From assembly GCF_900626075.1 (NCBI RefSeq), contig NZ_UYZY01000001.1, forward strand, positions 868,001 to 932,000: a stretch of 64,000 bases of DNA, given 5' to 3'. Under the pieces are notes generated by a model that made no database searches, was not told the DNA's origin, and saw only the letters and a program-made list of their open reading frames with translations. The position numbers and the translations under genes were made by a program. Positions 27,953 through 35,447 of this stretch are shown here, piece by piece. This stretch comes from Clostridium transplantifaecale. GTDB lineage: Bacteria > Bacillota > Clostridia > Lachnospirales > Lachnospiraceae. How positions within the stretch are numbered: the stretch's first letter is position 1; every line of letters begins with the position of its first letter.

Positions 27953-29110
27953 ATGATAGGAAGAACAAATGCCGATGGCGGCGGTGGCGTATCCAGTGAC
28001 GAAACCACAGTTGTCGCTTCTCAGGTTTTAGCTGGCAAGACTTATTTAGGTTCTGATACTGACGACGAGGCCGGTACTGGAACCATGCCCAATATACAAG
28101 CCGTAGACCCTGCAAAAAGCCTCTCATATGGCAGTGGCCTGGTCTATGCAAGAATGTCAAATGGCGCACATGTTACTAATGCATCGAGTGGTTATCCGGA
28201 AGTTAGTATCACAACTCAGACCAAATCGATATCTCCCACTGCGTCATCGCAGACCGTTAGCCCGGATGCCAATAAAGTATTATCCGGCGTCACTGTTAAC
28301 GGTGTGTCAAATTTAACTGCCGGAAACATTAAAAATGGTGTCACCGTAGGTGGAACCGCCGGTACATATAAAGGCTTAGGAAGTGCTGCCGCCTCCCAAG
28401 TTTTATCAGGAGCAACCTTTTCAACTGCGTCCCTGAGTAACGCTTCTGGCACTATGCCGAATTACAGTGGTTACACTTCAACGGGTAACTATGTAAGTTC
28501 AACTTTCCGCTCCGCAACCAGTGGATATGTGTACGCCAGCCCAGGCGCAACTGGCTATTATTCAACAGGTTCTTACCTTCGGATACCCGCTTCAAACCTT
28601 ACTGCTGCTAACATTAAAAAGGGTGTTTCCATAATGGGTATTATCGGAAGTTTCGAAGGGTATGTTTCTAGTCCTTTGTATCTATATAAAAATGGGGTTT
28701 GGTCTAATTTATCAACACCAGGATTAAGTAGTATAAATGCAGATGGGTACTGGCGTGAGTTACGAAATTATTCGGGATATTTTGAGTTATATTGTCGCAG
28801 TGCATTGAGTACCGCGACTCCTGCAATGGCAAGGTTAAACCAGATAGTTGATTTGACAAACTATAATTATATTAAAGCAACCGTAACCAATGATGCCTAC
28901 GCTATTTTTCGTATGGGAATATCTACATCAGACTCAGTTACGAGTACATCAGCCTTGTCAAATGTAACTACAAAAACCAATACTGGAAATTCAACTGTAA
29001 TAGTAAATGTATCAGCTATATCTGGTGGTCGATATATTTACTTCTCTTTAAATAGTGACGGTGAAACTACGGTTTCAGATGTATATACACTTTTCTTGAC
29101 AAATAGTTAA
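27953..29110 (+). CDS. Shufflon tail fibre: constant N-terminus fused to currently expressed cassette 1
   Basis: A 385-residue protein. The frame is open upstream, but ATG 27953 (MIGRTNADGGGG) follows a strong AAAGGAGGAA and is the clear start. Residues 1-227 are constant and consist of Ala/Val/Gly/Ser-rich repeats (VLSGVTVNGVSNLTAGNIKN, GGTAGTYKG, VLSGATFSTAS...GTM) of the kind common in Firmicutes phage fibres. At residue 228 the sequence enters MGIIGS, encoded by the 15-bp site at 28636-28650. The rest (28634-29110, about 158 residues) is cassette 1: SPLYLYKNGVWSNL..., VDLTNYNYIK..., VSAISGGRYIYFSLN..., ending LFLTNS. Five further cassettes with the same plan lie downstream. Predicted receptor-binding fibre whose tip is exchanged by inversion. 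Confidence 0.75.
   Translation: MIGRTNADGGGGVSSDETTVVASQVLAGKTYLGSDTDDEAGTGTMPNIQAVDPAKSLSYGSGLVYARMSNGAHVTNASSGYPEVSITTQTKSISPTASSQTVSPDANKVLSGVTVNGVSNLTAGNIKNGVTVGGTAGTYKGLGSAAASQVLSGATFSTASLSNASGTMPNYSGYTSTGNYVSSTFRSATSGYVYASPGATGYYSTGSYLRIPASNLTAANIKKGVSIMGIIGSFEGYVSSPLYLYKNGVWSNLSTPGLSSINADGYWRELRNYSGYFELYCRSALSTATPAMARLNQIVDLTNYNYIKATVTNDAYAIFRMGISTSDSVTSTSALSNVTTKTNTGNSTVIVNVSAISGGRYIYFSLNSDGETTVSDVYTLFLTNS
28636..28650 (+). repeat. Shufflon recombination site A
   Basis: GGGTATTATCGGAAG in direct orientation inside the fibre gene, encoding the GIIGS junction. It is the fixed entry site: everything to its right can be exchanged while the upstream gene stays constant. The same 15 bases occur six times between 28.6 and 34.5 kb in strictly alternating orientation. 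Confidence 0.85.
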
Positions 29111-29325
29111 ATAATTCACTTAGTGCAATAATATTGGGAGAACACTCCCACTCAAGTTTACTAGTGCTTTTTGTGTTATACAAGTATTCCTGCTATCTAA
29201 TTAATGTACTATCGCCGAATTTAAAAGTGAACATGTCTGTATTTATTCACTTATATCTGTACAGAAAAATTGCTCTGATGATCAGGAAGTAACCATTATG
29301 AATTTGCTAAGGTAATCGTAGTTCC

Positions 29326-29826
29326 TTATTTTACTAAAGTAATACTGTCTATGCCAAGATAAGGATCATCGTCACTAGTCCTTTTCATTGACGGCATAAG
29401 AAAATATATATAATACTCTCCAGATAAACTTTTTACATCAATTGACCTTACCGCGTACTGCTTTGTTTTGTAGCCAACCGAAACTGAAGCAGCAAAACTA
29501 GCACTTGTTAAATTGGCAGCCGTAGATACCCCAACATAAGCATATTTTCCATTATCATAGATGTCGTCGTAGATTCCACACCCAATGGAAATATAGCTAT
29601 AACTTGATAGATTTACTTTACCAGTTGTACGGGCGATTATTATATAGTCGGATGTCGAAGCAGCAGCGTTGTTAACATGTAGAGTAGAACCGCTAGTATA
29701 TATATAAGGATTGGCATGATTGCTATATACTTTATCCCAACCTGTAGGTGAAATGTTTTTCCAACCTTTATCCCATATTGGCAATGGACTGTCTACCCAT
29801 CCTTGGAAACTTCCGATAATACCCAA
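29326..29826 (-). CDS. Silent C-terminal fibre cassette 2
   Basis: A 166-codon open frame beginning at site B with GIIGSFQGWVDSPLPIWDKG. It then follows the cassette plan: VNLSSYSYISIG, YVGVSTAANLTSASFAASV, DVKSLSGEYYIYFLMP, and a C-terminal hydrophobic strand (ITLVK). It has no ribosome-binding site or promoter of its own and converges on cassette 1. Inversion between sites A and B would fuse it to the constant N-terminus in frame. Judged intact. Confidence 0.75.
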   Translation of the reverse strand: MGIIGSFQGWVDSPLPIWDKGWKNISPTGWDKVYSNHANPYIYTSGSTLHVNNAAASTSDYIIIARTTGKVNLSSYSYISIGCGIYDDIYDNGKYAYVGVSTAANLTSASFAASVSVGYKTKQYAVRSIDVKSLSGEYYIYFLMPSMKRTSDDDPYLGIDSITLVK

Positions 29827-29862
29827 TATAGCAACACTGTCTAAAATGGGTATTATCGGAAG
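29810..29862. repeat. Shufflon junction: sites B (-) and C (+) back to back
   Basis: Site B (29810-29824, minus orientation) and site C (29848-29862, plus) are separated by a 23-base spacer starting AATATAGCAACACTGTC. The same 53-bp junction recurs at 33442-33494 in the opposite orientation, with one spacer mismatch. It lies at the boundary between invertible segments 1 and 2. Confidence 0.85.
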
Positions 29863-30046
29863 CTGGGAAGGGTATGTTTCGAGTCCCTTATTTCTATATT
29901 AACGGAGGTACTTATGGTGGCGGACAGTCAGGAATTACAAAAATAAGAGACACATGTACTGGAAGTAATGATAGTTGGTCAGTAACCGTCAAATAACAGA
30001 GTGTATAGAAAAATCGCCAGCCTTCTGATCTTCTCAAGGTTGGCGG

Positions 30047-31585
30047 TTATCTACATATTTTCTGTATGACAGGTTCCCATGGCATATAGTCTTCCAGAAA
30101 TTCCGGATACTGCTGGAATGCTGTTCCGGGGATATCACTCAAAATATACTGAATATATTTTCTGGGGTTTAGGCCATTGACTTTTGCCGTTTCCACCAGC
30201 GTATAGATACCTGCACTGGCCTCTGCTCCTTTGGGGCTTCCAGAAAACAGCCAGTTCTTACGTCCTATCGTAAAGGGACGGATGCAGTTCTCGGCAAGAT
30301 TGTTTGAGACAGCGCAGTTCCCGTCCAGCAGATAATTCATCAACCCCTTTCTCTGGTTGAAGGCATAGGTAAATGCCTCTCCAAGTTTGGATTTTGGAAG
30401 GATTCCGGCAGATGCATCTTCAGCCCACGACCAAAAGGCATCTAATACAGGCATTTCTTGTATCAGACGCTGTTCCTTCCTGCCTTGGGGAGACAGGACT
30501 TCCAGTTTTTTCTCAATCTCAAACAGCTGATTGATGTAGCTGATGGCCTGTGCCGGTATGGTTGTTTCCCGGCTTTCCGTTTCTTTTGGAAGGGCATCCA
30601 CAAAGTATCTGCGAAGGTGTGTCCAACAGAAACATCTTGTAATCCCAGATACTTTTTCATAGCCTTTATAAGCATCTGTGTGGATGTATCCGTGGTAACC
30701 TTCCAGAAACTTCTGGGGGAAAGTTCCGCTGCGTCCCGGATTATAATCAAACAGCCTGGCGGGATGGCTGCTTTCTTTTATGGAGCAGTATACCCACATA
30801 TAGGAATCCGTGGTGTTCTTCCTTCCGGCTTCCCCCAGCACCTGTACCGGCGTCTCGTCGATGTGCAGATATCCCTGTTCCAGAAGTCTTTTCCGTAACA
30901 GTCCGACAATCGGAGACAGCCAGTCCCGGTAACTGGCAAGAATCCAGTTGGACATGGTTGCCCGGCTTAAGGCCACACCAAGATCGTTCCATTCGTTTTC
31001 CTGACGGTACAGCGGTACGGCCAGCTCATACTTCTGATGGATGACCCAGGCAACCGTGGAAGGGGACGCATAAGAGTGCTGGATGACCGGACAGGGCATG
31101 GGGGATTTCTCCATATATGCTTTCCCGTTCTTACGACACTCCCTGCATTCGAATGTTTCACGGTAATAGTCAATAACACGTACCTTGGCAGGGATGAGCT
31201 CGATTTCCGTCCGGACGAATTCCTCCCCCACCGAAACAAGCGGCGAACCGCAGGTCTGGCAGAAACGGTCTTCTTCTGCAAGTGTGCAGAGTTTCTTTTC
31301 ATGAGGGATGTCTTTGAGCAGTTCTTCTTTCTGACCTGGGAACCTTTTGCGCCGATAGGAAGCGACATCCTTCATATCCGGTTCAGCAGCTTTCGAATCG
31401 GCCTCCGTTTCCGCTTCATCAAAAAGAGACATCTGTCCCTCGATATCAAGGGAGGATGTCTGCTCGGTTGACCTGCCATAAAGCTTGCGGGTCAGGAAAG
31501 CTACCTTTTCCTGGAGGAGAAGATTTTCTTTTTCTAGCTCTGTAATGCGGTTTTCTAATGCTGAGATTGGTGTTCCGTCGGCCAT
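30047..31585 (-). CDS. tnpC: IS66 transposase TnpC
   Basis: A 512-residue protein. An N-terminal leucine-zipper-like helix (ISALENRITELEKENLLLQE) is followed by the TnpC zinc-finger region (FCQTCGSPL). The catalytic DDE domain includes HIDETPVQVLGE, the THLRRYF segment and AENCIRPFTIGRKNW near the C-terminus. IS66 TnpC carries the DDE chemistry that moves the element. It is the third gene of the operon, 88 bases after tnpB. It appears full length. Confidence 0.93.
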   Translation of the reverse strand: MADGTPISALENRITELEKENLLLQEKVAFLTRKLYGRSTEQTSSLDIEGQMSLFDEAETEADSKAAEPDMKDVASYRRKRFPGQKEELLKDIPHEKKLCTLAEEDRFCQTCGSPLVSVGEEFVRTEIELIPAKVRVIDYYRETFECRECRKNGKAYMEKSPMPCPVIQHSYASPSTVAWVIHQKYELAVPLYRQENEWNDLGVALSRATMSNWILASYRDWLSPIVGLLRKRLLEQGYLHIDETPVQVLGEAGRKNTTDSYMWVYCSIKESSHPARLFDYNPGRSGTFPQKFLEGYHGYIHTDAYKGYEKVSGITRCFCWTHLRRYFVDALPKETESRETTIPAQAISYINQLFEIEKKLEVLSPQGRKEQRLIQEMPVLDAFWSWAEDASAGILPKSKLGEAFTYAFNQRKGLMNYLLDGNCAVSNNLAENCIRPFTIGRKNWLFSGSPKGAEASAGIYTLVETAKVNGLNPRKYIQYILSDIPGTAFQQYPEFLEDYMPWEPVIQKICR

Positions 31586-31673
31586 GGAAATCGGTTCCTT
31601 TTCGTATTCTAACTGTATTTAGTATAGCATAAAAGTGGCTGAGACTCCAGTATTTACAAGCTTTTCAGCCACT

Positions 31674-32030
31674 TTAAAGGCTAGATTTCGGATGCAGCTT
31701 CTTTACCGCCTTTGGCTGGTCCATGGACAGTCCTTCCAGCAGCCAGCGCAACTCTTGAGCGGATATCCGGCGTACATCCGCCGGGGTCCTTGGCCATTGG
31801 AAGTTCCCATTTTCCAGACGCTTGTACAGTAGGACGAAACCGTCTCCCTCCCAAAACAGAGCCTTCATACGATTACGTTTATGACCGCAGAAGAGAAAGA
31901 GGCTGTTGGAGAACGGATTCAGCCGGAAGTTCTGCTGGACGATGGCTGCAAGGCCATCGATGGATTTCCTCATATCGGTATAACCACAGGCAAGATAAAT
32001 CGTTTCTGCCCGTGAAAGATCCCCTAACAT
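31674..32030 (-). CDS. tnpB: IS66 accessory protein TnpB
   Basis: A 118-residue protein with the IS66 Orf2 signature: YLACGYTDMRKSIDGLAAIV, LFLFCGHKRNRMKALFWEGD, GFVLLYKRLENGNFQWP. TnpB is needed for IS66 transposition by an unclear mechanism. The start overlaps the end of tnpA by 7 bases, so the two are probably translationally coupled. Confidence 0.93.
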   Translation of the reverse strand: MLGDLSRAETIYLACGYTDMRKSIDGLAAIVQQNFRLNPFSNSLFLFCGHKRNRMKALFWEGDGFVLLYKRLENGNFQWPRTPADVRRISAQELRWLLEGLSMDQPKAVKKLHPKSSL

Positions 32031-32395
32031 CTGGATGCAGCCAGAATGACGGACTGAATCAGGGAGTCTGGCGTATTCACAGCGATCTCAATCACTGCAC
32101 TGCCGGAACGGATGATAACAGATGCGGGATTGGAAGGGCAATGGCTGATAACCGGAATCGATGCAAACACTGCAGTCTCCGGTGCTTCCGTGGAAACAGA
32201 TCCTGCATTTCGCTTATGCGGAAGGTTCTCAATCGCCAACTTTCTGATCTTTGCGAGCCAGTAATAGTAGCTTTTCAAAGAAATGCCATTCTCTTCACAC
32301 CACTGCTGGTTAGAAAGCCCACTGTCGCGGCATCGGTGAATGACTTCCAGCCATTTCTGGATATTGATTTGTGTCTTTGCTGATAATTCTTCCAT
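32024..32395 (-). CDS. tnpA: IS66 accessory protein TnpA (helix-turn-helix)
   Basis: A 123-residue protein. The N-terminal half is a helix-turn-helix of the IS66 Orf1 type (WLEVIHRCRDSGLSNQQWCEENGISLKSYYYWLAKIRK). The second half is variable. Its start lies 108 bases inside the right end of the element, behind GGAGGTATATC. First gene of the tnpABC operon. Confidence 0.88.
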   Translation of the reverse strand: MEELSAKTQINIQKWLEVIHRCRDSGLSNQQWCEENGISLKSYYYWLAKIRKLAIENLPHKRNAGSVSTEAPETAVFASIPVISHCPSNPASVIIRSGSAVIEIAVNTPDSLIQSVILAASRC

Positions 32396-32918
32396 GATAT
32401 ACCTCCGTGTTTTAGATTTTTAAGAGTAGACCCTAAAAACTCTAAGAGTAATTATCACGGATTATGGCAGGAAAAGAAATACACTATGTTATTTGACGCT
32501 TACGTTGGTCATTATCCAGTCAAATTTATTTCATGAATTTGTATCATGGTTATTACTTGCTGAGATTTAACAACGTAATTGATTTAAGCCCATATAGATA
32601 TCTTAAAGTAATCGGGAACTGTGAGGGAAATTGGGTTGGAATTGGAGGAGGTGCATCTCCTGATTCAGGAATGACTATGCCTGAAGAACTCGCGGCATCA
32701 GCGGGAAGTGGAATCTCGTCTAGTTCCAGCGGAGAACAGACCCTTATCTGTGATATAAGCAGATTATTAGGAAACCACTTTATTTATGTTTGGGGTAAAC
32801 AGTTGTCCGGGAACAACGCAAGAAATTGTAGTATTGTGCAGGTTCTTCTTACTAACAATTAATGCTTATTTACATAAGTGCAAAATTTTATATCGTATAA
32901 AAAAGGTGGTAATAATCC

Positions 32919-33458
32919 TTAAGCGACTAAATAAATCTCATTAAAGGTGAGAACAGAGCCTGATGCTCCTCTTGACCCAGTACCGGGCAATTGTTGCCAT
33001 AGATAAATCCAATAAGTTCCATTCAATGAACTTATATTCAATTCATATAAACCACCGCTAATTGCTACCGCAGGGTCTATATAAGCCTGGAAGCTATTGC
33101 CTGTAACAGCTCCACTTGAACTTATTCCGATTCTTTGATAGGTAGGAGTATTCCCCCAAGCAGTGGATGAAAGTTTTACATACAACTTTGAATATGCTGC
33201 AAAAGATATCTCTACTTGGTTAAATTTCATTAGTCGATAAGCACCTGCCGAGTTGTCATTTCCAAGTTTAAACCATAATTTAAAACTAGAATAATTCCAA
33301 TCATCTTCATTATAGCCACGAGTTGTTTCGACGACAACTGATGGGAAATAGTACATTTCGGGGGATAATATCGGTCTGGAACTTCCACTGATGGTCCCCG
33401 GTTTCATCAAATAGTATGGACTGTCCACCATGCCCTGAAAACTTCCGATAATACCCAT
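32919..33458 (-). CDS. Silent C-terminal fibre cassette 4
   Basis: A 179-codon frame starting at site D (ATG at 33458) as MGIIGSFQGMVDSPYYLMKPG. It keeps the cassette plan: YNEDDWNYSSFKLWFKLGND, ISFAAYSKLYVKLSS, RIGISSSGAVTGNSFQAYI, NISSLNGTYWIYLWQQLPG, ending FNEIYLVA. It has no ribosome-binding site of its own. It converges on cassette 3 within invertible segment 2. Judged intact. Confidence 0.75.
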   Translation of the reverse strand: MGIIGSFQGMVDSPYYLMKPGTISGSSRPILSPEMYYFPSVVVETTRGYNEDDWNYSSFKLWFKLGNDNSAGAYRLMKFNQVEISFAAYSKLYVKLSSTAWGNTPTYQRIGISSSGAVTGNSFQAYIDPAVAISGGLYELNISSLNGTYWIYLWQQLPGTGSRGASGSVLTFNEIYLVA

Positions 33459-33494
33459 TTCAGACAGTGTTGCTATATTGGGTATTATCGGAAG
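33442..33494. repeat. Shufflon junction: sites D (-) and E (+) back to back
   Basis: Site D (33442-33456, minus) and site E (33480-33494, plus) flank a 23-base spacer. The spacer is the reverse complement, with one mismatch, of the spacer at 29825-29847. It marks the boundary between invertible segments 2 and 3. Confidence 0.85.
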
Positions 33495-33960
33495 TTTCGA
33501 AGGGTATGTTAGTAGCCCGTTATATTTGTATAATTCGGGGACATGGATGAACCTAAACGTTTCTGGCATGACCGCAACTACAACTGCAACTACTATTTCA
33601 AATTCCGAAGGCACAATGCTTATTACAATATCCACAGGTGTAAGACAGCGTTTCATCATGGGAAGAGTAAATTCAACTATAGATTTAACCAATTATAAGT
33701 TTATCAATCTTAATATAATAAGCACAGATAAGGACTATAACGAAGATGGAAGTACAATTACAGTTGGATGCTCTTCATCCGCTTCAATAACAACTAAATC
33801 ATCATTGAAAGCCTATATAGATACAAGAAATACAGGTATAATGAGACTTGACATAGCTTCTGTAACCGGAAGTAATTATCTCTATGTAGGGGCCTACTCT
33901 AGCTTTAGTAATCATGATTCATTTTTAAAATTCAATCAGCTATTTTTAACCAATACTTAA
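33478..33960 (+). CDS. Silent C-terminal fibre cassette 5
   Basis: A 160-codon frame starting at site E as GIIGSFEGYVSSPLYLYNSG. The first ten or so residues after the site are the same as in expressed cassette 1. It follows the plan IDLTNYKFINLNI, ITVGCSSSASITTKSSLKAYI, LDIASVTGSNYLYVGAYS, ending QLFLTNT. It has the same direction as the expressed cassette but no ribosome-binding site or start context. Judged intact. Confidence 0.75.
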   Translation: MGIIGSFEGYVSSPLYLYNSGTWMNLNVSGMTATTTATTISNSEGTMLITISTGVRQRFIMGRVNSTIDLTNYKFINLNIISTDKDYNEDGSTITVGCSSSASITTKSSLKAYIDTRNTGIMRLDIASVTGSNYLYVGAYSSFSNHDSFLKFNQLFLTNT

Positions 33961-34041
33961 TATTTAACGTGCCATACGTTGCTATAGATGAATCAACGGA
34001 TACTCCATTATTACTGAGTGTTCCAGTTTTGTCTCTATTAT

Positions 34042-34524
34042 TTATGCTCCAGTGAGATATAGTTGAACAATTTGATGAAAACTAGTGTATGTGTAAAAAT
34101 AGATGTAGTAGTTTCCGGTTACAGAAGAAATGTCCAACAGAACATCTGATTCAAAAAATCTTATCTGTGCAGTAAAAGACGTAGATGTTAAATTAGGATT
34201 GTCAGATATTCCCAGTATGCCATATGAAGGATAATTTCTGTCGAAATTATGCGCATTTATTTTAAGTCTAATGAAATTATATGTGGATAGGTTTATAGAT
34301 TGATTCAATCTACCCAAAACCCAATATTGAGCAGTTGAGGCAGAGAGATCAATAACAGTTTTACCTTGATTTGTCGTCGAGATTTTTATAAATGTTTTAC
34401 CGTTTCCCATATTTTGTTCAGCAGTTTTAACTACTCCGATTATCTGTAATCCATTCCAAATTCCATTATTAAATAAGTATAATGGGCTAGTAGTATACCC
34501 CTCCCAACTTCCGATAATACCCAA
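34042..34524 (-). CDS. Silent C-terminal fibre cassette 6
   Basis: A 160-codon frame starting at site F as GIIGSWEGYTTSPLYLFNNG. It then reads INLSTYNFIRLKINAH, ILGISDNPNLTSTSFTAQI, LDISSVTGNYYIYFYT, ending QLYLTGA. It converges on cassette 5 within invertible segment 3. It is the outermost cassette, next to the recombinase gene. Judged intact. Confidence 0.75.
   Translation of the reverse strand: MGIIGSWEGYTTSPLYLFNNGIWNGLQIIGVVKTAEQNMGNGKTFIKISTTNQGKTVIDLSASTAQYWVLGRLNQSINLSTYNFIRLKINAHNFDRNYPSYGILGISDNPNLTSTSFTAQIRFFESDVLLDISSVTGNYYIYFYTYTSFHQIVQLYLTGA
34508..34522 (-). repeat. Shufflon recombination site F
   Basis: The sixth copy of GGGTATTATCGGAAG, minus orientation, closing the array. 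Immediately outside it is the bidirectional terminator and the recombinase gene. Confidence 0.85.
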
Positions 34525-34527
34525 TAT

Positions 34528-34555
34528 AAATAGTGACCCTACCAGGTCACTATTT
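34528..34555. terminator. Bidirectional terminator closing the shufflon
   Basis: Perfect 11-bp stem AAATAGTGACC / GGTCACTATTT with a 6-base loop, with AT-rich tails on both sides. The loop and right arm contain the last codons and stop (TAG, 34539-34541) of the recombinase gene. It should stop fibre transcription from the left and recombinase transcription from the right. Confidence 0.75.
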
Positions 34556-35336
34556 TATTAATAATACTCCTCTGTTCCGTCGAAGTTCTCCGTAGATAAA
34601 TTCTGGTGGTTTCAATACTCTCATGCCCCATCAAATCGGCCAACAAAGCCAAATCCTCCCTCTTCTCCAAAAAGTTTTTTGCAAATCTATGGCGGAAGGA
34701 ATGGGGGTAAATCACACTGGGATCCAACCCGAATTTTACAGCATACGCCTTAATCTGTTGGGCAATTCCCCTTGTCGTAATCTGTTTTCCGGTACGGTTT
34801 AGGAAAATAAAGCCGGAATCCCGTTCCAAAGTCTCAATCCACTCGATTGCTTCTTTCTGCAATTTCTCCGGTATATAAATCCGTCTCAGTTTTCCACCCT
34901 TTCCATATAAATCAACATACCCGGTATAGACATGCTCTATCTTGAATTTAATTAATTCACTGACTCTGGCCCCGGTTGCCGCCATAAACCAAACTGCAAA
35001 ATAAAGCTGCTTATTCTCCAATTTTTTAAGTCTGCGCTTAAAGTAAATATAATCCGCGTTACTAATCACATTTTCAAGGAAATTTTTCTGTTGCACCTTC
35101 ACACATTTAAGCTGAAGCCGTTCTTTGTTCTGGTATTCTAAATATTTATTCATTGCCTGAATTCGGACATTGACCGTCAGTGGATTGTAATTCTGTATCA
35201 AGAAGTCTTTATAATCCAGAAGGTTTGCCTTGTTGACTTCCGGGTAGTGCTCGTTAAAATATTTTGCTGTCCAGGTATAGTTCTGAATTGTACTGCTCGC
35301 CAAGTTATCTCTTTTTAAATAGGTATCGTATCTCAT
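34539..35336 (-). CDS. Tyrosine recombinase (shufflon invertase)
   Basis: A 265-residue protein behind AAGGAGATAAAAA. An N-terminal core-binding SAM-like domain (residues 1-85) is followed by a catalytic domain with all expected residues: R124 (TGARVSEL), K149 (GKGGKLRR), H212-x2-R215 (HSFRH), H238 (LMGHESIETT) and nucleophile Y247 (RIYLRR). It is therefore a complete XerC/Rci-type enzyme. It sits directly outside site F, reading towards the array, as Rci does in plasmid shufflons. I infer that it catalyses inversion between the 15-bp sites. It could instead be a prophage integrase, but its place in the middle of the tail module, abutting the array, argues against this. Confidence 0.85.
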   Translation of the reverse strand: MRYDTYLKRDNLASSTIQNYTWTAKYFNEHYPEVNKANLLDYKDFLIQNYNPLTVNVRIQAMNKYLEYQNKERLQLKCVKVQQKNFLENVISNADYIYFKRRLKKLENKQLYFAVWFMAATGARVSELIKFKIEHVYTGYVDLYGKGGKLRRIYIPEKLQKEAIEWIETLERDSGFIFLNRTGKQITTRGIAQQIKAYAVKFGLDPSVIYPHSFRHRFAKNFLEKREDLALLADLMGHESIETTRIYLRRTSTEQRSIINKIVTW

Positions 35337-35373
35337 TTTTTATCTCCTTATTTTTACTTTTGTACCTCGTAAA

Positions 35374-35402
35374 ATAGTAACCACAACTTTAATAAAAATC
35401 AA
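35374..35402 (-). promoter_or_regulatory. Promoter of the recombinase gene
   Basis: On the minus strand, TTGATT (-35, 35397-35402), 17-base spacer, TACTAT (-10, 35374-35379), about 40 bases before the ATG. A plausible SigA-type promoter giving the recombinase its own expression, independent of the late operon. Confidence 0.5.
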
Positions 35403-35447
35403 TGTATTTTAATCATCCACGATTTTCCAATCAGGAAGGAGGGTGTT

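Larger units (their letters stand above)
29982..32503 (-). mobile_element. Complete IS66-family insertion sequence
   Basis: The ends are 23-bp imperfect terminal inverted repeats starting GTAACCGTCAAATAACA (left, 29982-30004) and GTAAGCGTCAAATAACA (right, complement of 32481-32503), with 2 mismatches over 23. A perfect 8-bp target duplication GTTGGTCA flanks it (29974-29981 and 32504-32511). Inside are tnpA, tnpB and tnpC in IS66 order on the minus strand. Total 2522 bp. All three genes look intact, so the element may be active and recent. Confidence 0.92.
29846..32862 (+). pseudogene. Silent fibre cassette 3, broken by IS66 and a frameshift
   Basis: It starts at site C as MGIIGSWEGYVSSPLFLY and then hits a TAA at 29900-29902. 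Removing one T at 29899/29900 restores the frame (NGGTYGGGQSGITK...NDSWS), which runs into the IS66 element at 29982. With the element and one copy of its 8-bp duplication removed, the same frame continues on the other side (LSSQIYFMNLYHGYYLLRFN, VIDLSPYRYLKVIG, DISRLLGNHFIYVWG) to VLLTNN, stop near 32862. The distal part keeps the cassette plan. As it stands the cassette cannot give a full-length tip. Confidence 0.75.

Noticed and set aside
29897..29902. Programmed frameshift in cassette 3
   Set aside because: No slippery heptamer or following structure is visible, the other five cassettes need no shift, and this cassette is also broken by IS66. Simple decay is more likely.
30458..31471. + strand open frames within the IS66 element
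   Set aside because: Antisense to the intact tnpC gene; no family match or start signals.
34539..35336. Tyrosine recombinase as the prophage integrase
   Set aside because: It lies in the middle of the late tail region, more than 8 kb from the putative right end and directly beside the inverted 15-bp sites. An invertase role fits better.
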